Below, piece by piece: positions 8,124 through 15,630 of a DNA stretch of 64,000 nucleotides. The stretch comes from Acetobacter tropicalis. GTDB taxonomy: Bacteria > Pseudomonadota > Alphaproteobacteria > Acetobacterales > Acetobacteraceae. Each line of letters starts with the position of its first letter. Positions within the stretch are counted from its first letter, which is position 1. A model generated the notes under the pieces. The model saw only the letters and a program-made list of their open reading frames with translations, did not search any database and was not told the origin of the DNA. The stretch spans positions 16,571 to 80,570 of the forward strand of contig NZ_LHZQ01000212.1 of assembly GCF_001580915.1 (NCBI RefSeq), read 5' to 3'. Position numbers and translations under genes: made by a program.

Positions 8124-9557
8124 TCAGGCTCCTTTGCCAGCAGACGGGTCAATCACATCCGGATGCATGCGGGCTGCCAGAATATCGGATGCGTGAGAGG
8201 GGGGAGTGTCATGTTCGCCTTCCTGCGGCGCACGCCCCAGCAGGCGCACCAGAATGCCCATGCCAGAACCAAACACCAGCACATACACCACCACAAAGGC
8301 CGTCATGGTCACAGCCATGCTGGACAAAGCAATGGGAGAAACGCTGTCTGACGTGCGCAGCAGGCCGTAAACAGTCCAGGGCTGACGGCCGACTTCGGTG
8401 GTGATCCAGCCGCACAGCAGCGCCAGAAAACCAGCGGGAGCCATGCACAGGGCAACACGATGGAAGAGTGTATTGGTAAACAGGGTACTGTTGCGCCGTA
8501 ACCAGAGGGACCAGAACCCCACAAGCGCCATAAGCATGCCCAACGCCACCATGATGCGGAAGGAGAAGAAAATAACAGGCGATGGCGGCCGTTGATCACG
8601 GGGGAAATCCTTCAGCCCCGGCACCTTGCCTTCCAGACTATGGGTGAGAATGAGTGAGCCCAGCAGCGGCACCTTGACGGCATAATCCGTCCGCTCTTCC
8701 TTCATGTTGGGAATACCAAACAGCAGTTCCGGCGCACGCCCTTCTGACGTCCAGTCACCTTCCATCGCTGCAATTTTTGCGGGCTGGTATTTCAACGTGT
8801 TCAGGCCATGGGCATCCCCGGCCATGATCTGGATAGGAGCCACAATGGCGGCCATCCACATGGCCATGGAGAACATCACCCGCACAGGTTCGCTGGCAAT
8901 CCGCCCTTCACGCCGGGCCTTGAGCATGTGCCACGCCCCGGTTGCCCCAACAATGAACGCCACGGAGAGAAACGCCGCCAGCCCCATATGCACCAGCCGG
9001 AACGGGAAAGAGGGGTTGAAGATAATGGCCAGCCAGTCCGCTGGCATGAAGCGGCCGGTTGTGGGATCAATACTGTAGCCGCGCGGCGTCTGCATCCAGG
9101 AATTGGAGGAAAGGATCCATGTCATGGAAATCAGGGTGCCAATGGAAACGCAGCACGTGGCGGCAAAATGCAGCCCCCGTCCCACCTTGTTCATGCCGAA
9201 CAGCATGACGCCCAGAAAACCCGCCTCCAGAAAAAAGGCGGTCATGACTTCATAGGATAACAGCACCCCGGTAATTGGCCCGGCCTTTTGAGAAAAGACA
9301 GACCAGTTGGTGCCAAATTCATAGGACATGACCAGGCCGGAGACGACGCCCATGCCAAAGACAATGGAGAAAACCTTGATCCAGTACCGGTAAAGATCAA
9401 GAAAAACTGGTCTTCCGGTCTTGAGCCAAAGCCCCTCCAGCACAGCCAGATAGGCCGCCAATCCAATGGAAAAAGCGGGGAAAATAATATGAACGCCTAC
9501 TGTAAAGGCAAACTGAAAGCGCGCCAGAAGAAGCGCAAGGTCATGGGCAGGCTGCAT
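8124..9557 (-). CDS. cioA: Cytochrome bd-type (cyanide-insensitive) quinol oxidase subunit I
   Basis: Heme-bearing catalytic subunit that oxidises ubiquinol and reduces O2 to water at the cytoplasmic membrane. Visible family marks are the N-terminal RFQFAFTVGVHIIFPAFSIG with a heme-ligand His, GTNWSVFSQ, the GWITTEVGRQPW block near residue 400 and the VVYVLVFGSGMGILV helix. At 477 aa with a short Q-loop it fits the CIO rather than the long E. coli CydA type. First gene of the operon; GGATGAG lies upstream of the ATG. A 340-bp region separates it from the divergent DyP-encapsulin operon, so both promoters lie there. Confidence 0.95.
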   Translation of the reverse strand: MQPAHDLALLLARFQFAFTVGVHIIFPAFSIGLAAYLAVLEGLWLKTGRPVFLDLYRYWIKVFSIVFGMGVVSGLVMSYEFGTNWSVFSQKAGPITGVLLSYEVMTAFFLEAGFLGVMLFGMNKVGRGLHFAATCCVSIGTLISMTWILSSNSWMQTPRGYSIDPTTGRFMPADWLAIIFNPSFPFRLVHMGLAAFLSVAFIVGATGAWHMLKARREGRIASEPVRVMFSMAMWMAAIVAPIQIMAGDAHGLNTLKYQPAKIAAMEGDWTSEGRAPELLFGIPNMKEERTDYAVKVPLLGSLILTHSLEGKVPGLKDFPRDQRPPSPVIFFSFRIMVALGMLMALVGFWSLWLRRNSTLFTNTLFHRVALCMAPAGFLALLCGWITTEVGRQPWTVYGLLRTSDSVSPIALSSMAVTMTAFVVVYVLVFGSGMGILVRLLGRAPQEGEHDTPPSHASDILAARMHPDVIDPSAGKGA

Positions 9558-9894
9558 TGGGTCTCATCCAAACATATGCATGTGGCTGCTCCACCAGAAA
9601 ACAGCCTCCACAAACCCTGAAAGAAAGGGGCTGCTTCCTGCCATAAACGCCGCAGGGAACCATCCTGTTCCGCAACGAGCCACAATGCTCTTGCCCTGCA
9701 CTAGATCAGCAAGAGCTCTGCCGTCCAAGACCTTTTCCTTATATAATAATAAACAGCAGTTATAATGGTGACCCGTTTGTGATCATTCTGCTTATCTGTC
9801 GCATTCTTGTATCTTGCCACGCTGCGCTGCATGCCTATGCTATGGCTCTGATATCGTTACACGATCGCGTTGTTGCGCGAGGAGCTTCAGACCG
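9558..9894. promoter_or_regulatory. Divergent promoter region cioA / dyp-encapsulin
   Basis: This gene-free stretch must hold the promoters for the oxidase operon (leftward) and the peroxidase-encapsulin operon (rightward). A perfect TATAAT lies at 9761-9766 in a strongly A/T-rich block (tatataataataaacagcag), a good -10 candidate for the rightward unit, though no clear -35 hexamer sits 17 bp upstream. I did not find an FNR/Anr-type TTGAT-N4-ATCAA box. Confidence 0.45.
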
Positions 9895-10923
9895 TTGGCC
9901 ACACCTCAACCCATTGACACAAAACTGACCCAGGCCGCCCTTTTCCTGGTGGTAACCCTGAACAGTGATACCCCGGATGCCGCGGCCATAACGCAGATCA
10001 AGGCCCTTATGGGTGACCTGTCCTCCCTTGTTCGCGGTGTGGGATTCCGGGTGCCTGACGGCAGGCTAAGCTGCATTACGGGCATTGGGTCCAACGCGTG
10101 GGATCACCTTTTTGGCACACCACGCCCGCGTGAATTGCATCCCTTTCGGGAAATCAATGGCGTGCATCACGCCCCCTCCACACCGGGAGACCTGCTGTTC
10201 CATATCCGCGCCACCCGCATGGATCTGTGTTTTGAACTGGGCACGGCTATCGTGTCCCGGCTGGAAGGCGTCGCCTCCGTTGTGGATGAAGTTCACGGTT
10301 TCAAATATTTTGATGAACGTGATCTGCTCGGCTTTGTCGATGGCACGGAAAACCCCACCGGCCAGCCAGCCCTTGATGCGACCCTCATTGGTGAGGAAGA
10401 CCCGGCTTTTGCTGGCGGCAGCTATGTCATTATTCAGAAATACCTGCATAACCTGAAAAAATGGGATGCCATCCCAACTGAAGTGCAGGAACATATTATT
10501 GGCCGCAAGAAACTATCGGATATTGAACTGCCAGAAGCCGATAAACCAAGCTATGCCCATAATGTGCTGACCAATATTGAAGAAAACGGGCAACAGCTTC
10601 AGATCGTGCGCGACAACATGCCGTTTGGTGAAGTGGGTAAAGGAGAGTTTGGCACCTACTTTATCGGCTATGCGTGCTCCCCTTCCCGCACGGAACAAAT
10701 GCTGCAAAACATGTTCGTGGGCAAACCACCCGGAAATTACGACAGACTTCTGGATGTCAGCACCGCCGTTACGGGAACGCTGTTCTTTATTCCCACAAGT
10801 GATTTTCTGGACGGCGCGCCTGATCTGGAAACAGCCGATCAGCCAGCACCTGCCCCCACTCCAGCCCCTTCACCTACCCCTGATCTGCCGAGCGGCTCTC
10901 TTGGAATTGGGTCACTCAAATAA
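9895..10923 (+). CDS. DyP-type peroxidase with encapsulin cargo tail
   Basis: Class B dye-decolorizing heme peroxidase, 342 aa. It shows the distal GFVDGTENP motif (Asp149), a proximal His candidate (YAHNVL, His222) and a distal Arg in IVRDNMPFG (Arg239), matching the order of catalytic residues in characterised DypB. I propose a TTG start at 9895 (TTG GCC ACA CCT), because GAGGAG lies 10 nt upstream and the protein then begins like its relatives; an ATG at 9814 would add 27 unlikely Cys/Arg-rich residues. After the catalytic domain comes a Pro/Ala-rich linker (about 320-330) and the terminal SGSLGIGSLK, the classic encapsulin targeting peptide. The shell gene follows 11 bp later. Confidence 0.95.
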   Translation: MATPQPIDTKLTQAALFLVVTLNSDTPDAAAITQIKALMGDLSSLVRGVGFRVPDGRLSCITGIGSNAWDHLFGTPRPRELHPFREINGVHHAPSTPGDLLFHIRATRMDLCFELGTAIVSRLEGVASVVDEVHGFKYFDERDLLGFVDGTENPTGQPALDATLIGEEDPAFAGGSYVIIQKYLHNLKKWDAIPTEVQEHIIGRKKLSDIELPEADKPSYAHNVLTNIEENGQQLQIVRDNMPFGEVGKGEFGTYFIGYACSPSRTEQMLQNMFVGKPPGNYDRLLDVSTAVTGTLFFIPTSDFLDGAPDLETADQPAPAPTPAPSPTPDLPSGSLGIGSLK

Positions 10924-10934
10924 GGAGTTCTGAC

Positions 10935-11729
10935 ATGAACAATCTGCACAGACATCTGGCTCCCATTTCCTCCGCCGCCTGGGCCGAGATTGAAGATGAA
11001 GCCGCCCGCACCATCCGCCGCCATCTGGCTGGCCGCCGGGTTGTGGACACATCAGACCCCAAAGGCACCGCTTTTGCCGGTGTGGGCACCGGCCGCGCCA
11101 AACAGATTGAAACACTGGGCGAAGGTGTGCGGAGCGTTCTGCGGGATGTTCTGCCGCTGGTGGAACTGCGTGTTCCCTTTACCGTATCACGCGATGAAAT
11201 TGATGCCGTGGAACGCGGCTCCCTTGATTCAGACTGGCAGCCAGTCAAGGACGCTGCAAAGAAAATTGCCTTTGCAGAAGATCGCGCCATTTTTGACGGA
11301 TATGCCGCAGCAGGCATGACGGGCATCCGTCAGGGCACGTCAAACACGCATCTCAAACTCCCTGCATCGGTCAAGGATTATCCTGCCGTTATTTCTGCCG
11401 CGCTCAATGAATTACGTCTGGCGGGCGTCAATGGCCCTTATTCCATTGTGCTGGGAGCCTCGGCATTTGAGGCCGTCAACGGCGGCGATGATGAAGGCTA
11501 CCCCATCCGCAAACATCTTGAGAGCCTGATTGACGGCAAGATCATCTGGGCCCCCGCCATTGAAGGTGCGTTTGTTGTCTCCACCCGTGGAGGTGATCTG
11601 GCGCTGGATATTGGGCAGGATTTTTCCATTGGCTATTTGAGCCACACGGCTGAAACGGTGGAGCTTTACCTGCAGGAAAGCTTTGTCTTCCGTGTGCTGA
11701 CAAGTGAAGCCACTGTCGCCATTGACTAG
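10935..11729 (+). CDS. Family 1 encapsulin shell protein
   Basis: HK97-fold nanocompartment protein that self-assembles into an icosahedral shell around cargo. Length 264 aa is typical of T=1 encapsulins. Family marks: the N-terminal MNNLHRHLAPISSAAWAEIEDEA, the E-loop/ P-domain region with ELRVPFTVSRDEIDAVERG, DWQPVKDAAKKIAFAEDRAIFDG, GPYSIVLGASAFEAVNG, and the C-terminal strand ESFVFRVLTSEATVAI. It lies directly after its cargo peroxidase, whose tail carries the docking peptide. The pair probably forms an oxidative-stress compartment that confines heme peroxidase activity. A strong hairpin terminator follows. Confidence 0.95.
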   Translation: MNNLHRHLAPISSAAWAEIEDEAARTIRRHLAGRRVVDTSDPKGTAFAGVGTGRAKQIETLGEGVRSVLRDVLPLVELRVPFTVSRDEIDAVERGSLDSDWQPVKDAAKKIAFAEDRAIFDGYAAAGMTGIRQGTSNTHLKLPASVKDYPAVISAALNELRLAGVNGPYSIVLGASAFEAVNGGDDEGYPIRKHLESLIDGKIIWAPAIEGAFVVSTRGGDLALDIGQDFSIGYLSHTAETVELYLQESFVFRVLTSEATVAID

Positions 11730-11740
11730 TACACCTAAGG

Positions 11741-11769
11741 CCGTAGCCGTCTCCACAAGACGGCTACGG
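11741..11769 (+). terminator. Hairpin terminator after encapsulin
   Basis: A perfect 12-bp stem (CCGTAGCCGTCT / AGACGGCTACGG) with a 5-nt loop begins 12 bp after the encapsulin stop. It is followed by a short T-rich tail (ttgatt), so it is a reasonable intrinsic terminator. Confidence 0.75.
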
Positions 11770-12106
11770 TTGATTACGCCCTACGCTCCCCGGTTTTCTG
11801 GATAGAACACAGAACGAGTTCTTTCCTCCACTCGCCTGCCCCTGGCACTCGCCCCCAAGAATAAAAGCCCCCTCTCCTGCAAAAATTGATCACCGTTTGG
11901 GGCAAGCCTATCAACAATAGGGAGGAAAAGTGTGCATTGGTAATAGCGCCTCCCCGCATCTCCTTGAGAAGCACGGTTTTATCTGTCGTGTTATCCAGGT
12001 GGGAGATATGCCCCACTCATCCAGAAACAGGTAGTCACAGTGCCGGAATTATTGCCCCCTAAAGACAGTTTGAAAACTTGCTTCACACAAAAGGAAGACT
12101 CGTCTC
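11770..12106. other. Gene-free stretch before csaA
   Basis: No coding region is convincing here. Minus-strand frames in 11774-12016 contain no recognisable domain. The 40 bp before csaA hold its purine-rich leader (AAAAGGAAG). Confidence 0.35.
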
Positions 12107-12445
12107 ATGACCACGATTTCCATTGATGACTTCACCAAAATCGATATTCGCGTTGGAACAATCACTGATGTCCAGCCTTTCCCGGAAGCCCGCAAACCAG
12201 CTTGGAAACTAACCATTAACCTTGGCGCAGACATTGGGCTGAAACGCTCCAGTGCCCAGATTACGGAGCTCTATTCCGCCGAGGCTCTGATTGGCCGGAA
12301 GGTTGCATGTGTGGTGAACCTGCCACCCCGCCAGATTGGCCCGTTTGTTTCTGAAGTTCTGACCTTGGGCTTCCCTGATGATCAGAAGCGCGTGGTTCTG
12401 ACTATCCCTGAACGAGATGTGCCTGATGGCAGCCGCCTCTTTTAA
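12107..12445 (+). CDS. csaA: tRNA-binding protein CsaA
   Basis: A small OB-fold protein of the tRNA-binding domain family (the fold of the methionyl-tRNA synthetase C-terminal domain), with a proposed export-related chaperone role in Bacillus. The CsaA pattern is seen in FTKIDIRVGTITDVQPFPEA near the start, IGLKRSSAQIT in the middle, and VVNLPPRQIGPFVSEVLTLG. Length 112 aa is exactly the family size. It appears to be a single-gene unit. The stop is followed by a T-rich run (gcgtttttttc). Confidence 0.93.
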   Translation: MTTISIDDFTKIDIRVGTITDVQPFPEARKPAWKLTINLGADIGLKRSSAQITELYSAEALIGRKVACVVNLPPRQIGPFVSEVLTLGFPDDQKRVVLTIPERDVPDGSRLF

Positions 12446-12655
12446 AAAGGCGTTTTTTTCTTATAACTATACAGAACAATACACCCACTACCCGTTTTGG
12501 TATAAAGGTATCCCTTGATGGGTGTTGCTCTCTTATGAAAGAGCACTCTTTCTATTCAGAGTGGCGTGCGTCTGATTGAAAGGCCGTGCACATAATGACG
12601 CAAACGGCCTGCCCTCTGTCTGCTTGAAGCATCACAGCACTGCGCAAACGCGCTT

Positions 12656-13738
12656 TCACTCCCCCTGAGGGGGCGACACACCTCTGTCTCGCAAAAGCTG
12701 CCGCAAAGCGAGAATAACGGGAAAAACTTCCACGTTATGATCGCCCCCCAGTTCCTTCCATGCTTGCTGTTCCAGTTCCACAATTTCACGATCTTCAAAG
12801 AAAACGCGCTCTGTAAAAGCAACCAGCACGGGCCATGCCAGATCAAGCAGAAAGGGCACTTTCAGCCGTTTAATTGATAACAGCCCGAAAACCCGGTTTG
12901 TCAATTCCTGCCTGTCTTGAGGAACATAAGAGATCCATAACTCCATGACAGGCTCATCAATACCCTGCGTTTCAATACGCAGGGTTTGATAGGGATACTG
13001 TGTGCGGATGGTCATCACATCCCTATAAGCGAAGTCCCGGCCATCCTTACGCCTCTGGCCGTAAATCAGGGCCTCACTCAAGGGTTGCTTGCCGCCTGTG
13101 CGGGCAAATGTATAACGCGCTTCTACAAAGTCCTCACCACGATCCATGCCAAGGAAACGGGGTTTCATTTTACCTACAAGCCGACTGTGCAACACCTGAT
13201 GGTTCATATCCATCAGGTTTTCATGCATGAAACTGTAATGACAATTGACCACCTGCCCAAAACGTCTGGTACGATAACGTTTATCTCTTACACGTGGAAA
13301 ATCAGGAAGCGGTTTGGTCTCGGCCAGCGCCTGATTGCCCATGAAAACAAAAATAAGCCCGTCTTTTTCCCGGCACGCCCACGGCTTGAGGCGAAGGAGA
13401 CCCGCATCGGCAGCGCCATTTTGGGAAACACACTGCCCTTTTCTATCATATTTCAGACCATGAGCCAGACAGCTTATAAAATCCCCACAAACAGCACCTT
13501 TGCTCAGCGGCACCTGCTTATGGGGGCACAAACCATCCAATGCGTAAGGAGCACCGTTTGTAGGCCGCACCACCACCAGAGGATGGCCCGCAAACTGAAC
13601 ACCAAGAGCTTTACCGGGGCGCACTTCACGGGACCACGCAACGGGGTACCAAAAATTCGGATCACTTCTGACCCGTCTTAAATCAGCTTTTTCTAATAAT
13701 GCAGCCTGCAAGGAATTTATAGTAGATCCATTTTTCAT
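12656..13738 (-). CDS. Rieske-type mononuclear iron oxygenase, cobalamin-riboswitch linked
   Basis: Ring-hydroxylating or O-demethylase-type oxygenase alpha subunit, 360 aa. The N-terminal Rieske [2Fe-2S] ligands are C71-P-H73 and C90-L-A-H93. The mononuclear Fe(II) site motif is ENLMDMNHQVLH (Asp177, His180, His184), close to vanillate demethylase-type enzymes. I start it at 13738 (MKNGS) because GGGATGG lies 9 nt upstream; ATGs at 13750 and 13759 are alternatives. A reductase partner is not encoded next to it. A cobalamin riboswitch lies about 350 bp upstream on the same strand, so it is probably expressed when cobalamin is low. Substrate unknown; a role in corrinoid metabolism or in a cobalamin-bypass reaction is inference. 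Confidence 0.85.
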   Translation of the reverse strand: MKNGSTINSLQAALLEKADLRRVRSDPNFWYPVAWSREVRPGKALGVQFAGHPLVVVRPTNGAPYALDGLCPHKQVPLSKGAVCGDFISCLAHGLKYDRKGQCVSQNGAADAGLLRLKPWACREKDGLIFVFMGNQALAETKPLPDFPRVRDKRYRTRRFGQVVNCHYSFMHENLMDMNHQVLHSRLVGKMKPRFLGMDRGEDFVEARYTFARTGGKQPLSEALIYGQRRKDGRDFAYRDVMTIRTQYPYQTLRIETQGIDEPVMELWISYVPQDRQELTNRVFGLLSIKRLKVPFLLDLAWPVLVAFTERVFFEDREIVELEQQAWKELGGDHNVEVFPVILALRQLLRDRGVSPPQGE

Positions 13739-13891
13739 ACTTATGGCCATCCCACACAACGCGGCTCAGACACAGGAAAAAAGATCTTCCCCTTGTAAGG
13801 ATAGGGCTTCTCCTGCTTTTTTCCTGAACGCGTATACTCAGTTATCCGTCTTGAAAAGCACGCATTCCCGTTTGATTTTTGAGCAGATGCC

Positions 13892-14029
13892 TCAGACGGT
13901 AGAAGCCTTCCGCTTAGGGCAAACACGAATTTTACTTTTTTGCTGAGAAAAAGCGGAGCTCTTCAGGAACGTAAGCGCCCCTGACGGTTCTTGCGTGAAA
14001 AACGGCTGACACATGCAGCAGACAGACAT
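13892..14029 (-). CDS. Possible 45-aa Cys-rich leader ORF after riboswitch
   Basis: A short frame begins MSVCCMCQPFF and ends in a Lys/Arg-rich tail. A near-perfect ribosome binding site (GGGAGGAG, 9 nt before the ATG) lies just downstream of the cobalamin riboswitch and upstream of the Rieske gene. No family is recognised. It could be a regulatory leader peptide, a small metal-binding protein, or chance coding in a leader. Confidence 0.3.
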   Translation of the reverse strand: MSVCCMCQPFFTQEPSGALTFLKSSAFSQQKSKIRVCPKRKASTV

Positions 14030-14083
14030 GTCACTTTTCTCCTCCCTTCGGTACATCCCGCCCGACGGCTGGTGGCTGGACGA

Positions 14084-14290
14084 TGGCAGGTCTCCTGGCT
14101 CGCGGATTATGGCTTGCTGATTCAACCTTCCCGTTTCCTGATGAAAACAGTGGCGCACGTTCTACGCGACCAAACCAGAAGCATACCGCCTACAGTTGCG
14201 GGAGCAGCCTCCGACTACGCCTTCAAGGTCACTCATTGACCCCTTGAGCATGACGGTGTTCCCTATTAACCCGCTTGCACGGGACCATCG
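14084..14290 (-). ncRNA. Cobalamin riboswitch (Rieske oxygenase leader)
   Basis: Read on the minus strand, the element shows the canonical order of cobalamin (AdoCbl-class) riboswitch motifs. A 5' paired segment (GGTCCCGTGCAAGCGGG) and AATAGGGAACACCG come first, then GCTGCTCCCGCAACTGTA, GCCACTG, GGGAAGG, and the 3' B12 box AGCCAGGAGACCTGCC. It is followed by CGGGCGGGATGTACCG, which also follows the plus-strand copy at 18.3 kb. The first long downstream gene is the Rieske oxygenase. Confidence 0.93.
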
Positions 14291-14725
14291 AAGCGTTTTG
14301 CAGATACATCATGGGCCTAACCACCCCTCCCGCGCAAGATGCAATATAACATGGTAGAAGAACATAGCCATTAGCTCTGTGCATGGACTATAAAGAACGA
14401 ACATATAAGAACGCACCCATTCTAAAAGAAAGTAAATTCCTCAGACCTTAGAATAGGACTCAAAAATTCCGTCGAACGTTTTCACTAATATCACGCAGGC
14501 TGAGAACAGTATTGACATTATTCGCATAAGACACAGAAACACAGACGTTCTTTTCCCTTTCAACAAGAAGGTCTGGATTAGGAAAAACGAGAGTATGGGT
14601 TGTAGCCCTTAAACACTTTCCAGATGCAAGAAGCAGAGGATCTAAAAAGGAACGCTTTGAAATCATGAATAAAAATGGTATAATTTTCATAATTATATAA
14701 ATTATACGCATACACGGAGCATTGC
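14291..14725. other. AT-rich gene-free stretch before metR-like gene
   Basis: The region is unusually A/T-rich and presumably carries the metR-like promoter near 14680-14700 (ATAATTTTCATAATTATATAAATTATACG). A minus-strand frame at 14460-14711 (83 aa) has no recognisable family, and I do not call it. Confidence 0.35.
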
Positions 14726-15625
14726 ATGCCTGTTCTTGAACGTAGCCATCTGGCCATTATTCAGGAAGTTGCCCGCGAAGGATCGCTTACGGCAGCCGCA
14801 GCCAAGCTTAATCTGACCCAGCCTGCGCTCAGCCATGCCATTCGCAAGCTGGAAGACCAGCTTGGCGTGAAAATCTGGCGGCGGGAGGGGCGCTCCCTTA
14901 CCCCCACCCAAGCCGGTGAGTGGTTGTTATCCCTTGCCAACCGCTTGCTGCCGCAGTTTGCTCTGGCGGAAGACAGGTTGGAGCAATTTGCCAATGGCGA
15001 GCGAGGCACCTTACGCATCGGTATGGAATGCCACCCCTGCTACCAATGGCTTCTGAAAATTGTCTCACCGTATCTGGATCAATGGCCCAAAGTGGATGTG
15101 GACGTACGCCAGAAATTCCAGTTTGGCGGGATTGGGGCCCTGTTCAGCAACGAGATTGATATTCTTGTCACGCCAGATCCACTTTACAAACCGGGGCTGA
15201 GTTTCACCCCCGTTTTTGATTACGAGCTTGTTCTGGTTGTGGGGCCGGACCACCCCCTTCGGCACACCAAATTCATCCTGCCCCAGCAACTTGCCGGGGA
15301 AACCTTGATCACCTACCCGGTCCCTTCAGAACGCCTTGATATCTTCACGCAGTTTCTTCAGCCTGCTGGCATCAGTCCACGCCAGCAAAAGCAGATAGAA
15401 ACCACGGACATCATGCTGGTCATGGTCGCGCATGGGCGCGGGGTTGCAGCCCTCCCCGGTTGGCTGGTGGAGGAATATGCATCCCGCTTTAATCTTTATC
15501 CCGTCCGGCTTGGCAAAACGGGTATTGCCAAGCAGATTTTCCTTGGTCAGCGCGAAACTGATGCCGACATTGAATATATGCGCGCCTTCATCCAGTTTGC
15601 GGCAGGAGCCATACCAACCCCCTAA
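14726..15625 (+). CDS. metR: MetR-like LysR-family regulator
   Basis: LysR-type regulator closely patterned on MetR, the homocysteine-responsive activator of methionine synthesis genes. The N-terminal HTH is EVAREGSLTAAAAKLNLTQPALSHAIRKLEDQLG. Effector-domain signatures shared with MetR are LRIGMECHPCYQWLLKIV (the MetR ECHSC-W-L motif), FDYELVLVVGPDHPL, GETLITYPVPSERLDIFTQFLQPAGI and VAHGRGVAALPGWLVEE. At 299 aa it is of normal length. No met gene is adjacent. It lies between cobalamin-riboswitch units, which fits a role in choosing between B12-dependent and B12-independent methionine synthesis (inference). Confidence 0.85.
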   Translation: MPVLERSHLAIIQEVAREGSLTAAAAKLNLTQPALSHAIRKLEDQLGVKIWRREGRSLTPTQAGEWLLSLANRLLPQFALAEDRLEQFANGERGTLRIGMECHPCYQWLLKIVSPYLDQWPKVDVDVRQKFQFGGIGALFSNEIDILVTPDPLYKPGLSFTPVFDYELVLVVGPDHPLRHTKFILPQQLAGETLITYPVPSERLDIFTQFLQPAGISPRQQKQIETTDIMLVMVAHGRGVAALPGWLVEEYASRFNLYPVRLGKTGIAKQIFLGQRETDADIEYMRAFIQFAAGAIPTP

Positions 15626-15630
15626 CGCGC

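Noticed and set aside
11774..12016. 80-aa minus-strand frame between encapsulin and csaA
   Set aside because: No domain and no plausible start context; not called as a gene.
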